From the NCBI GenBank assembly GCA_009844885.1, contig VYAQ01000203.1:1-32218 (forward strand): a stretch of 32,218 nt of DNA. Direction: 5' to 3'. The notes under the pieces were generated by a model. That model searched no databases, was not told the DNA's origin, and saw only the letters and a list, made by a program, of their open reading frames with translations. The position numbers were made by a program, and so were the translations under genes. Origin of the DNA: Gemmatimonadota bacterium. Its GTDB lineage: Bacteria > Gemmatimonadota > Gemmatimonadetes > Longimicrobiales > Gaopeijiaceae. The first letter of the stretch is position 1. Each line of letters starts with the position of its first letter. Positions 25,638-32,218 of this stretch are shown here, piece by piece.

Positions 25638-26429
25638 ATGAGAATGATCGCGAGGATCGCCGCACTCGTCGCGGTGTGCAGCGTGCAGGAAGTGCCACCC
25701 GTCGTAGCGCAGTCGGATACACACGAGGCTCCGGAAGCGCGGGTTGAAGTCCCCGATTCCCATGTGGGAACGTTTTCCATCGTGGGATTCGACCCGGAGA
25801 CGGGCGAGGTGGGTGTGGCAGTGCAGTCGCGCGTCTTCTCGGTAGGCAACGGCGTCATCTGGGGGGAGGCGGGGGTAGGGGTTGTCGCCACGCAGGCGAT
25901 CGTCGACGTGAGCTACGGTCCCCAGGGGCTTCAGCTTCTGAAGGAGGGGCACTCGCCCGCGGACGCGGTCCGTGAGATCCTCGCGCGCGACCCGGACCCC
26001 GACCCGGAGCGGTGGACCCGGGAGGGCAGGCAGTTCTCCATCATGAATGCGCGCGGCGAGGTGGCGACCCACACGGGCCCCCGGGCCAGCGAATGGGCGG
26101 GACACCGCATCGGCGAGTACTGCTCGGCCCAGGGCAACATCCTGGCGGGTCCGCAGGTGGTCGAAGACATGGTGGAGGCGTTCGAATCGACGAGCGGCCA
26201 CCTGTCGCTCCGCCTGCAGGCCGCCCTGGAGGCCGGTCAGGCGGCGGGCGGCGACACGCGCGGAATGCAGTCGGCCGCGATGCTGGTGGTCGGTGAAGAC
26301 ATGGGTGTGTGGCTGAACAACGATGTGGTCCTGCGGCTGCAAGTGGACGACCATCCGGAGCCCATCGCGGAGCTGCGCCGCCTCGTGGAGATGGCCGCCG
26401 CCCGGCGGGAACGGCGCGGCCGCCGCTGA
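25638..26429 (+). CDS. Secreted DUF1028 (Ntn-hydrolase-like) protein
   Basis: This 263-residue protein belongs to DUF1028, which has an Ntn-hydrolase-like fold with unknown substrate. The start is ATG 25638, because AGGAGG (25626-25631) lies 6 nt upstream; ATG 25623 would lose it. The first ~25 residues (MRMIARIAALVAVCSVQEVPPVVAQ) form a signal peptide. The core reads HVGTFSIVGFDPETGEVGVAVQSRVFSVGNGVIWGEAGVGVVATQA, YGPQGLQLLKEG, VATHTGPRASEWAGH, and QGNILAGPQVVEDMVEAFE, all typical. It ends in a basic tail. Periplasmic or extracellular location is inferred. It converges on the endonuclease IV gene with a 33-bp gap. Confidence 0.88.
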   Translation: MRMIARIAALVAVCSVQEVPPVVAQSDTHEAPEARVEVPDSHVGTFSIVGFDPETGEVGVAVQSRVFSVGNGVIWGEAGVGVVATQAIVDVSYGPQGLQLLKEGHSPADAVREILARDPDPDPERWTREGRQFSIMNARGEVATHTGPRASEWAGHRIGEYCSAQGNILAGPQVVEDMVEAFESTSGHLSLRLQAALEAGQAAGGDTRGMQSAAMLVVGEDMGVWLNNDVVLRLQVDDHPEPIAELRRLVEMAAARRERRGRR

Positions 26430-26462
26430 GAAGCGGGATCCGGCGCGGACCGCTGCAGACGG

Positions 26463-27320
26463 TCAAGTCCCTCTCAGGCTCCGCAGCAGCGTCAGGTTGC
26501 GGCGGTCCGCCGTGACGCCGTCGTCTCCCTTCGGGGTCTCCAGGATCTTGGGTACCTGGTGGAATCGGCGGGTATTCATCAAGCGGCGGAACGGCTCAAC
26601 GCCGATGGTGCCCTCGCCGATGTTGGCGTGCCGGTCCAGGCGTGAGCCGAACGGGGCCTTCGCATCGTTCAGGTGGAAAAGCTCGATCCTGTGCGCTCCG
26701 AACGTGTCGTCCGCCCGCATCCAGACTCCGGCGAAGTCCCCGTAGATGTCCAGTCCGCCAACCCACGCGTGGCAGGTGTCGAAACAAACGCCCACGCGCT
26801 CGTTCATCGGCGGGGCGATGAGCCGCATGATCCGGTTCAACTCCTCGAAGGTGCCTCCGACCGAAGTCCCGGTGCCGGCGGTGAGTTCCAGCAGCACGCG
26901 TGGACCGGCGACCTCTTCCAGGGCCTCGGCGATCGCCGTCGCGTTGCGCTCGATCCCGCTGTCCGGGTCTCCGTCCGTGGCATTGCCGGGATGGGTGACC
27001 ACGGCGTCCAGTCCCAGGGTCGCCGCTCGTCCGAGTTCGCCCCGGAAGCAATCGGCAGAGCGGCGCCAAAGCGCTGGATCGGGGCTTGCAAGGTTGATCA
27101 GATAGGAATCGTGCGAGGCGGTGAACCACGCTCCGTTGCGCTCGGCCGCCGCCTGGAAGTCGCTCACTACGCCCGTGTCCTGGAGCGGCTCGGCCCACCG
27201 GCTCGGTTGCTTGGTGAAGACCTGAAAGACGCCCGCGCCGATCTCGGCGGCCCGGCCGGGTGCATGGTGGATCCCGCCGGCCGTGGAGACGTGCGCGCCG
27301 AGTTCGTCGTACGTGGACAT
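26463..27320 (-). CDS. nfo: Endonuclease IV (apurinic/apyrimidinic endonuclease)
   Basis: This enzyme cleaves the DNA backbone 5' to abasic sites and removes 3' blocking groups, using a three-metal zinc centre in a TIM barrel. The 285 residues equal the typical length. Signatures are ELGAHVSTAGGI (metal His), SHDSYLINLASPD, VTHPGNATDG (metal His), LLELTAGTGTSVGG (metal Glu), GVCFDTCHAWVGGLDIYGD (metal Asp and His) and ELFHLNDAKAPFGSRLDRHANIGEGTIG (His, Asp, His and the last Glu). ATG 27320 is chosen; the 12-residue in-frame extension lacks conservation. It diverges from the S46 peptidase gene. Confidence 0.95.
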   Translation of the reverse strand: MSTYDELGAHVSTAGGIHHAPGRAAEIGAGVFQVFTKQPSRWAEPLQDTGVVSDFQAAAERNGAWFTASHDSYLINLASPDPALWRRSADCFRGELGRAATLGLDAVVTHPGNATDGDPDSGIERNATAIAEALEEVAGPRVLLELTAGTGTSVGGTFEELNRIMRLIAPPMNERVGVCFDTCHAWVGGLDIYGDFAGVWMRADDTFGAHRIELFHLNDAKAPFGSRLDRHANIGEGTIGVEPFRRLMNTRRFHQVPKILETPKGDDGVTADRRNLTLLRSLRGT

Positions 27321-27383
27321 GGACCGCAACGTCTGCGGGGCGGGCAGTGCCGGCAAGTCACTTGCGATCCGGTGCGCGGGGGC

Positions 27384-27389
27384 TTGACC
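27384..27389 (+). promoter_or_regulatory. Possible -35 box in the nfo / S46 divergent region
   Basis: The 138 bp between the nfo and peptidase starts contain TTGACC (27384-27389), five of six matches to a -35. No credible -10 follows at 16-18 bp. The rest of the gap shows no clear dyad. The call is weak and rests only on the hexamer and its intergenic place. Confidence 0.2.
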
Positions 27390-27458
27390 TTTTCAGAGCC
27401 TGACTTCGCCCGGGCACAGCGGCACGGGTGACGCGCCCATTCCGACAGGACACTCTTG

Positions 27459-29756
27459 ATGCTCACCGGCTCGACTCTCCACGCTTCGCCGACCCTACGC
27501 GGAACTCACGCCCCGCTCCGTGTCGGTACGCTCGCTCTGCTGCTGGCGGCCTGTGCCGGGGGCACTCCGGTCGCGACTCCCGTGCCCCGGCCACCAACCG
27601 ACATGGATGCTCCACCGGCGGATGCCGAGGCCGCGAGTCCTGCTGGCGACCCTTCGTCCGCGGGCGAGGACGTCCCGGCTCCGGCCGACCCGCCTGCCAT
27701 CGCCCCCTCCTTCGACACGGTCCGGGCGGGCGCCTTCGACAACGGCAAGATGTGGACCTTCGACGCGCCCCCGACCGCGTACCTGGAGGCGACCTACGGT
27801 TTTTCGCCGGACGACGACTGGTACGAACGCGCTCGCCTCGGCGCCCTGAGGATACCCAATTGCTCGGCGTCTCTGGTTTCGCCCAATGGCCTCGTCATGA
27901 CCAACCACCACTGCGCCCGGGACTTCGTCACGCAGGTGTCGGAGGAGGGCGAGAACCTTCTGGATGACGGCTTCTTCGCGGCCTCGCCAGCAGAGGAACG
28001 CGCGGTCGACGATTTCGAAGCCGACCAGCTCATCGACATTGTGGACGTTTCCGCCGAGATCCGGTCGGCCGTGGACGCCGCCGGCGATGCCGAGGCCCGG
28101 AGCGAGGTCCGTGACAGCCTGAGCGAGGCTGTCGCCGATCGAATCGCCGGCGAACGCGGCGGTGAGGAGGCCGGAATCGCGGTCGAGGTGGTGTCGCTCT
28201 ACAACGGCGCTCTCTACTCCGCGTATGTCTTCAGGCGATACGGCCAGGCCCGGCTCGTCATGGCGCCCGAGTTGCAGCTCGGCTACTTCGGCGGCGATCC
28301 GGACAACTTCACGTACCCCCGCTATTCGCTCGACTTCGCGTTCTTCCGACTCTACGGCGACGACGGCCGGCCGATCGACACCGACCACCACTTCCGCTGG
28401 AGTGACTCCGGGGCCGCCGTCGACGACCTCGTCTTCATCATCGGCAACCCGGGAAGCACATCGCGTCTACAGACCGTTGCCGAGCTCGAGTATCGGCGCG
28501 ACGTGGAAATGCCCGCGCTTCTGGCCTTCCTCGACTCGCGGATCGAAGCGATTCAGGGGTACGTCGAGGGGCGTGAGGACGAGCCCGGGATCGATGACGT
28601 TCGAAACAGCGTCTTCGGGCTGCTCAATTCGCAGAAGGCCTTCCGGGGGATGCTTGAGGGACTCGAGGACCCGTATGTGATGGCGCGCAGGGCCGCCGCG
28701 GAACGCAGCTTCCGCCAATCCCTCGAAGGCGACTCCGTGCTGGCGGGGGCCTACCTGCCGCTCTTCGCCGAAATGGCCGAACTGCAGGCGCAAAAGGCGA
28801 CCATGGCGGCCGAAACCGACGCCTTCGCCGTCTTCGGCAGCCCCGACTACGAGGCGTCGCCGATTCTGCGGGCGTTCGCAGCCTTCCAGTACCTGATAGG
28901 GCAGCAGAGCGGAGCGACCCAGGAGGAACTCGACGGCTACGTCGAGCAGCTTCGCGAGGTGCCGAACCGGCCAGCCGAGCTCGACGAGGCCCTGCTGCGC
29001 GCCCGCTACGACGACCTGCTCGAGGCCTTCGGCGAGAACGACGCTGGCGTGCGGATGATTCTCCAGGGACGCAGTCCGGGAGAAGCGGCGGCGGCACTGC
29101 TTTTCACCTCGGCGCTGGCCGACTCGGCGGCCGCGGAAGAGGCGTTGCTGGCCGGAGCGCTCAACCCGGCGACGGAGCCGGCGTTTGCCGTGCTGCAGGG
29201 GTTCTTCGCACGCTTCGGCCCGTTCCAGGGGCTCATGGCCTCGGTTGCTCCGGAAGAAGAGGAGATCGCGGCCCGTCTCGGACGTGCTCGCTTCGAAGTG
29301 GACGGCACGCGGGTTCCGCCCGACGCGACGTTCTCTCTCCGGCTCGCCGACGGCGTGGTCTCGGGATACCCCTACAACGGCACGCTGGCGCCTGCCCACA
29401 CCACTTTCCACGGGCTGTACGACCGGCACTACTCGAACCCGGGCGCCGACGAATGGGCGCTTCCCGAACGCTGGAGAAGCCCGTCCGCGGATTTCGACCT
29501 GTCCACGCCGTTGAACTTCGTGAGCACCGCGGACATCATCGGGGGGAACTCCGGCTCGCCGGTGGTGAATCGAGACCTGGAGATCGTGGGCCTGGTCTTC
29601 GACGGGAACATCCAGAGCCTGCCGGGAGACTACATCTACATGCCGGAGCTGAACCGATCGGTCGCGGTGGACGCGCGGGGCATACTGGAAGCGCTGCGGG
29701 ACATCTACGGCGCCGCATGGATCGCCGAGGAACTCACGACGGGCCGTCTGCCCTGA
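27459..29756 (+). CDS. S46-family dipeptidyl peptidase (DPP7-like), lipoprotein
   Basis: This large serine peptidase removes dipeptides from peptide N-termini outside the cytoplasm. The 765 residues start with a lipoprotein signal (RVGTLALLLAAC; lipobox LAAC at ~29-32) and a ~50-residue Pro/Ala-rich spacer. The S46 core follows. The catalytic triad is visible as His in VMTNHHCARDF (about His151), Asp in SLDFAFFRLYGDDG (Asp292), and Ser in GGNSGSPVVN (Ser698). Gly716 in VFDGN sits where Porphyromonas DPP7 has Gly673 and DPP11 has Arg673, which points to hydrophobic rather than acidic P1 preference. ATG 27459 follows CAGGA. The lipid anchor and specificity are inferred. Confidence 0.93.
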   Translation: MLTGSTLHASPTLRGTHAPLRVGTLALLLAACAGGTPVATPVPRPPTDMDAPPADAEAASPAGDPSSAGEDVPAPADPPAIAPSFDTVRAGAFDNGKMWTFDAPPTAYLEATYGFSPDDDWYERARLGALRIPNCSASLVSPNGLVMTNHHCARDFVTQVSEEGENLLDDGFFAASPAEERAVDDFEADQLIDIVDVSAEIRSAVDAAGDAEARSEVRDSLSEAVADRIAGERGGEEAGIAVEVVSLYNGALYSAYVFRRYGQARLVMAPELQLGYFGGDPDNFTYPRYSLDFAFFRLYGDDGRPIDTDHHFRWSDSGAAVDDLVFIIGNPGSTSRLQTVAELEYRRDVEMPALLAFLDSRIEAIQGYVEGREDEPGIDDVRNSVFGLLNSQKAFRGMLEGLEDPYVMARRAAAERSFRQSLEGDSVLAGAYLPLFAEMAELQAQKATMAAETDAFAVFGSPDYEASPILRAFAAFQYLIGQQSGATQEELDGYVEQLREVPNRPAELDEALLRARYDDLLEAFGENDAGVRMILQGRSPGEAAAALLFTSALADSAAAEEALLAGALNPATEPAFAVLQGFFARFGPFQGLMASVAPEEEEIAARLGRARFEVDGTRVPPDATFSLRLADGVVSGYPYNGTLAPAHTTFHGLYDRHYSNPGADEWALPERWRSPSADFDLSTPLNFVSTADIIGGNSGSPVVNRDLEIVGLVFDGNIQSLPGDYIYMPELNRSVAVDARGILEALRDIYGAAWIAEELTTGRLP

Positions 29757-29760
29757 TGCG

Positions 29761-29785
29761 CGGGCGGCCTTATCCACGGACTGCT
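29761..29785 (+). repeat. Second copy of the 25-nt element, upstream of the SDR gene
   Basis: These 25 nt match 15795-15819 at 22 positions; the three differences (9th, 12th and 20th) are all transitions. The shared core is TCCACGG followed by A or G and CTGCT. It begins 4 bp after the peptidase stop and ends 11 nt before the SDR ATG, exactly the spacing seen at eno. I found no inverted partner arm here. It includes TTATCCACG, one base off a DnaA box. Confidence 0.7.
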
Positions 29786-29796
29786 GGGCCGCGGCG

Positions 29797-30558
29797 ATGG
29801 CGGGTGAACGACCGGTAGCCCTCGTGACCGGCGCCTCGTCCGGAATCGGGCGGGGTCTTGCCCTGCGTCTGGCCCTGGACGGATACGCCGTGGGTCTGCT
29901 GGCCCGTCGCGCGGGTCACCTGCGCGAAGTGGCCGCCGAAATCGGAGAGCGCGGCGGGATCGCGTCCGTTCACCGGTGCGACGTCTCGGAGCGCGCGCAG
30001 GTGCTGCACGCCGTCGAAGACTGCAGTGCCAGGCTGGGTCCCGTGGACGTTCTGGTTGCCAACGCCGGGATGGGATCGCACATGCCCGTCGACGAGTTGA
30101 ACGGTGACGACGTCGAACTCGTGATGCGGGTCAACTTCCTGGGGGCCGTGCACGCTGTAGAGGCGTTGCTTCCGGCGATGCTGGCCCGGGGCTCGGGACA
30201 ACTGGTGGCGGTGGCCAGCCTGGCGGGCTACTGCGGATTGCCCCGGCGGCCGGCCTATTGCGCGTCCAAGGCGGCCATGATCGGCTTCTTCGAGAGCCTT
30301 CGCCTGGATCTTCGCCACAAGGGGATTGCCGTGACCATTGTAAGCCCCGGCTTCGTCCGCACCGCGATGACGGGGGGTGAGGGATCGGTGCGGCCTTTCA
30401 TGGTGGAACTGGAGCCGGCCCTGGACCGAATTGCCCGCGCGATCCGGACCCGTCGCCGATCCCTGGCATTCCCGTGGCAGATCGCCTTGCCGGCCGCCAT
30501 GGCCAGATCGCTGCCGCCCGTGCTGTTCGACTTCGTGGCGCGCCGGATTCGCCATTAG
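29797..30558 (+). CDS. Short-chain dehydrogenase/reductase (SDR) family oxidoreductase
   Basis: This NAD(P)-dependent oxidoreductase of the classical SDR type has 253 residues. The cofactor motif TGASSGIG is at 11-18, and LLARRAGHL after beta-2 suggests NADP preference. The NAG motif lies in VLVANAGMG. The catalytic Ser is in VAVASLAGY and the Tyr-Lys pair in YCASKAA (~151-155). SPGFVRTAM is the usual loop. A basic and hydrophobic end (RTRRRSLAFPWQIALPAAMARSLPP) resembles DltE/YqjQ-type SDRs, which may associate with membranes. The substrate is unknown. No Shine-Dalgarno precedes ATG 29797; the shared 25-nt element ends 11 nt before it. Confidence 0.93.
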   Translation: MAGERPVALVTGASSGIGRGLALRLALDGYAVGLLARRAGHLREVAAEIGERGGIASVHRCDVSERAQVLHAVEDCSARLGPVDVLVANAGMGSHMPVDELNGDDVELVMRVNFLGAVHAVEALLPAMLARGSGQLVAVASLAGYCGLPRRPAYCASKAAMIGFFESLRLDLRHKGIAVTIVSPGFVRTAMTGGEGSVRPFMVELEPALDRIARAIRTRRRSLAFPWQIALPAAMARSLPPVLFDFVARRIRH

Positions 30559-30591
30559 TGTCGTGTGCGGGAGATTCGGACGGAACACCCG

Positions 30592-31440
30592 ATGAGTCTG
30601 CGCCGCCCGCGTCCGGGTCACGCGTTCTTCGGAGGTGCACCTCTGCTCATGGCCCATCGCGGCGGGGCGCGGCTGCGGCCCGAAAACACCCTGGCGGCGT
30701 TCCGCTGCGCGCTGGATGACTGGGACGCCGATGTCCTCGAGATGGATGTGCGGCTCACCGCCGACGGACGGGTCGCAGTCGTTCATGACGAGACCGTCGA
30801 CCGCACCACCGACGGAAGCGGGGCCGTGCACGAGATGAACTGGAGCGCGATCCGGAAGCTGGATGCGGGCTTTCGCTTTCTCGATCTCGCCGGCCAACCC
30901 TCTCACAGGGGTCGGGGTATTCGCATTCCTCTGTTTGACGAAGTCCTGGAGGCCTTCCCCACGACACGGATCATTGTGGAGCCGAAGGCCGCGGCGGCGG
31001 CGGGTCCCCTGGTGCGGGCGATCCTGTCCGCCAATGCCGCACACCGCGTCCTCATCGGAGCCGAATTCGAGGCCACGCGGGTCGCCGCGCGGGGGTACCC
31101 CGGGCCCTGGGGTGCATCGCGCAGGCAGATCGTGCCGTTCTGGCTCCTGCATCGGGTTCCGGTCGTCGGACGGTGGTATGTGCCAGCCGCGGACGCCTTT
31201 CAGGTCCCCGAACGGTCGGGGCGGCTTCGCGTGCTCACGCCCGCCTTCGTCCGGGCTGCCCATGCCGCGAACATGCCAGTGCACGTGTGGACGGTCGACG
31301 AGCCGGACGACATGCGGAGGCTGCTGGACTGGGGTGTCGACGGCATCCAGACCGATCGTCCCGACCTCCTGGCCCAGGTGCTGTCGGACGTTACCGGGCG
31401 TCCGCCGGCTCCAGCGATCACCGCTGGAGGTGAAGCATGA
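30592..31440 (+). CDS. Glycerophosphodiester phosphodiesterase
   Basis: This enzyme hydrolyses glycerophosphodiesters to glycerol-3-phosphate and an alcohol; it is a Ca/Mg-dependent TIM-barrel phosphodiesterase. The 282 residues show AHRGGARLRPENTLAAF (catalytic His22, metal Glu31), LEMDVRLTADGRVAVVHDETVDRTTDGSG (metal Glu50 and Asp52, catalytic His65), then IIVEPK. VHVWTVDEPDDMRRLLDWGVDGIQTDRPDLL closes the barrel. There is no signal peptide, so it appears cytosolic. ATG 30592 is chosen; GTG 30565 would add nine residues without conservation. The stop overlaps the tilS start (ATGA). It lies 33 bp after the SDR gene. Confidence 0.94.
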   Translation: MSLRRPRPGHAFFGGAPLLMAHRGGARLRPENTLAAFRCALDDWDADVLEMDVRLTADGRVAVVHDETVDRTTDGSGAVHEMNWSAIRKLDAGFRFLDLAGQPSHRGRGIRIPLFDEVLEAFPTTRIIVEPKAAAAAGPLVRAILSANAAHRVLIGAEFEATRVAARGYPGPWGASRRQIVPFWLLHRVPVVGRWYVPAADAFQVPERSGRLRVLTPAFVRAAHAANMPVHVWTVDEPDDMRRLLDWGVDGIQTDRPDLLAQVLSDVTGRPPAPAITAGGEA

Positions 31441-32218
31441 CCCGGACCCGTCGTGGCGGCCGCCAACCCACGCTCGATGTCCGCTTCGCCGACCACCTGA
31501 GCGCTTCCGGGTGGCTGGACGGGACTGCGTCGATCGTGGTGGGCGTGTCGGGCGGGATCGACTCGATGGTGCTCCTCCACCTGCTGCGCTCCGGCGGCGT
31601 CTGCGACTCCGTCGCGATCCATGTCGCCCATGTGGACCACCGCATGCGCCCGGACAGCGGCGACGACGCCGAGTGGCTGGCGGAGATCTGTGCGGACTGG
31701 AGCGTCGGCTTCCACCTGCGCACCGCGTCACGGCCGGTCGCCGGCGAAGCGCAGGGCAGGAAGCTTCGCTACGAATTCTTCGAGGAGGTGAGGAGCGGTC
31801 TGGAAGGCCATGCGGTGACGATGACCGCGCACACCGCCGACGATCAGGCGGAGACGGTGCTTTTCCGGATCGCGCGGGGGAGCGGTCCCCGCGGTCTGCG
31901 GGCGATCCACGCGGTCCGCCCACCCTTCGTGTTCCGTCCCCTGCTGCCGTTCTGGCGCCACGAGTTGATCGCCTGTGCCGCCGAGCACGGCATCCCGCAC
32001 CGCGACGATCCCTCCAACCTGGACCCGCGCTGGGCCCGCAACCACCTCCGTCATGCCGTCCTCCCCGCGCTGGAAGAGGCCGTCCCGGGGGCCGCGGCGG
32101 CCCTGGTCGCGCTGGCCGACACCAGCCGGCTCCAGTCCGCCGCGCTGGACGCGCTTCTCGACGAGCGCCTCGCGGCGTTGTCCACCTGTCTCGTATACCC
32201 CTCTCCGAGCCCACGGGA
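31437..32218 (+). CDS. tilS: tRNA(Ile)-lysidine synthetase, N-terminal part (3'-truncated by window edge)
   Basis: TilS adds lysine to cytidine-34 of the CAU-anticodon tRNA-Ile so that it reads AUA. From ATG 31437, with GGAGG upstream, 260 codons stay open to the window edge. The PP-loop VVGVSGGIDSMVLLHLL (SGGIDS at 38-43) is clear, followed by AIHVAHVDHRMRPDSGDDAEW, EAQGRKLRYEFFEEV, TAHTADDQAETVLFRIARGSGPRGL, and SNLDPRWARNHLRHAVLPAL. All are TilS-specific. Only the C-terminal substrate-binding part is missing, and only because the window ends. It overlaps the phosphodiesterase gene by 4 bp. The CAT tRNA at 18590 may or may not be its substrate. Confidence 0.95.
   Translation, partial: MTRTRRGGRQPTLDVRFADHLSASGWLDGTASIVVGVSGGIDSMVLLHLLRSGGVCDSVAIHVAHVDHRMRPDSGDDAEWLAEICADWSVGFHLRTASRPVAGEAQGRKLRYEFFEEVRSGLEGHAVTMTAHTADDQAETVLFRIARGSGPRGLRAIHAVRPPFVFRPLLPFWRHELIACAAEHGIPHRDDPSNLDPRWARNHLRHAVLPALEEAVPGAAAALVALADTSRLQSAALDALLDERLAALSTCLVYPSPSPR

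Noticed and set aside
29771-29779. TTATCCACG as a DnaA box or origin element
   Set aside because: It is a single near-match to TTATCCACA, with no cluster of boxes, AT-rich unwinding region or dnaA/dnaN gene. The second copy of the element reads TTGTCCACG, further from a DnaA box.
29770-32214. An 814-codon open frame on the - strand opposite the SDR, phosphodiesterase and tilS genes
   Set aside because: All three + strand genes have complete catalytic motifs. The antisense frame is low-complexity, with composition typical of a shadow frame.

Overview
The window is a GC-rich (roughly two-thirds G+C), densely packed bacterial chromosome segment. It has no insertion sequence, prophage, integrase, CRISPR array or rRNA. 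No stretch over about 210 bp lacks a gene. The gene content fits an aerobic or facultative Gram-negative bacterium: a lipoprotein-type S46 dipeptidyl peptidase, Rex, an FtsB-like protein, a slipin, and a MoxR/DUF58/DUF4129/DUF4350/SpoIIM/RDD set. A Minf_1886-family protein, the S46 lipoprotein and the base composition make Gemmatimonadota or a related phylum a reasonable guess. That placement is inference, not proof.

Layout. Bases 1-593 hold the 3' end of a phosphate acetyltransferase gene. Bases 797-3175 hold a partner-switching regulatory module: STAS antagonist, HATPase_c_2 anti-sigma/kinase, and GAF-PP2C phosphatase. rsmA, rex and a DnaQ-like exonuclease follow (3179-5535). A perfect Rex operator lies across the start codon of rex. 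Bases 5596-10375 combine acyl-CoA metabolism (thiolase, 3-hydroxyacyl-CoA dehydrogenase, acyl-CoA dehydrogenase) with the biotin transporter BioY and a CPBP membrane protease. Bases 10414-17419 hold housekeeping genes: glyA, a Minf_1886-family protein, a small zinc-ribbon protein, nnr, thiL, plsC, eno and an ftsB-like gene. Most are tightly packed or overlapping on the + strand.

A slipin gene on the - strand (17424-18419) and a CAT-anticodon tRNA on the + strand (18590-18663) then diverge. Only 4 bp after the tRNA comes a fused RDD-SpoIIM membrane protein gene. It converges on a five-gene - strand operon (25564 to 20438): multi-pass membrane protein, DUF4129, DUF4350, MoxR ATPase, DUF58. Together these look like one membrane-associated AAA+/vWA-type system of unknown function. 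The right end carries a secreted DUF1028 protein, endonuclease IV (-), the S46 peptidase, an SDR oxidoreductase, a glycerophosphodiester phosphodiesterase and the 5' part of tilS, which runs off the window.

The least explained DNA is a 25-nt element found twice (15795-15819 and 29761-29785, 22/25 identical). Each copy sits exactly 11 nt upstream of a start codon (eno and the SDR gene). At eno it also has an inverted partner, giving a 72-nt hairpin. Several genes (rex, the Minf_1886 gene, RDD-SpoIIM) lack a Shine-Dalgarno sequence and may have very short or no leaders. I saw no convincing intrinsic terminator with a U-tract.
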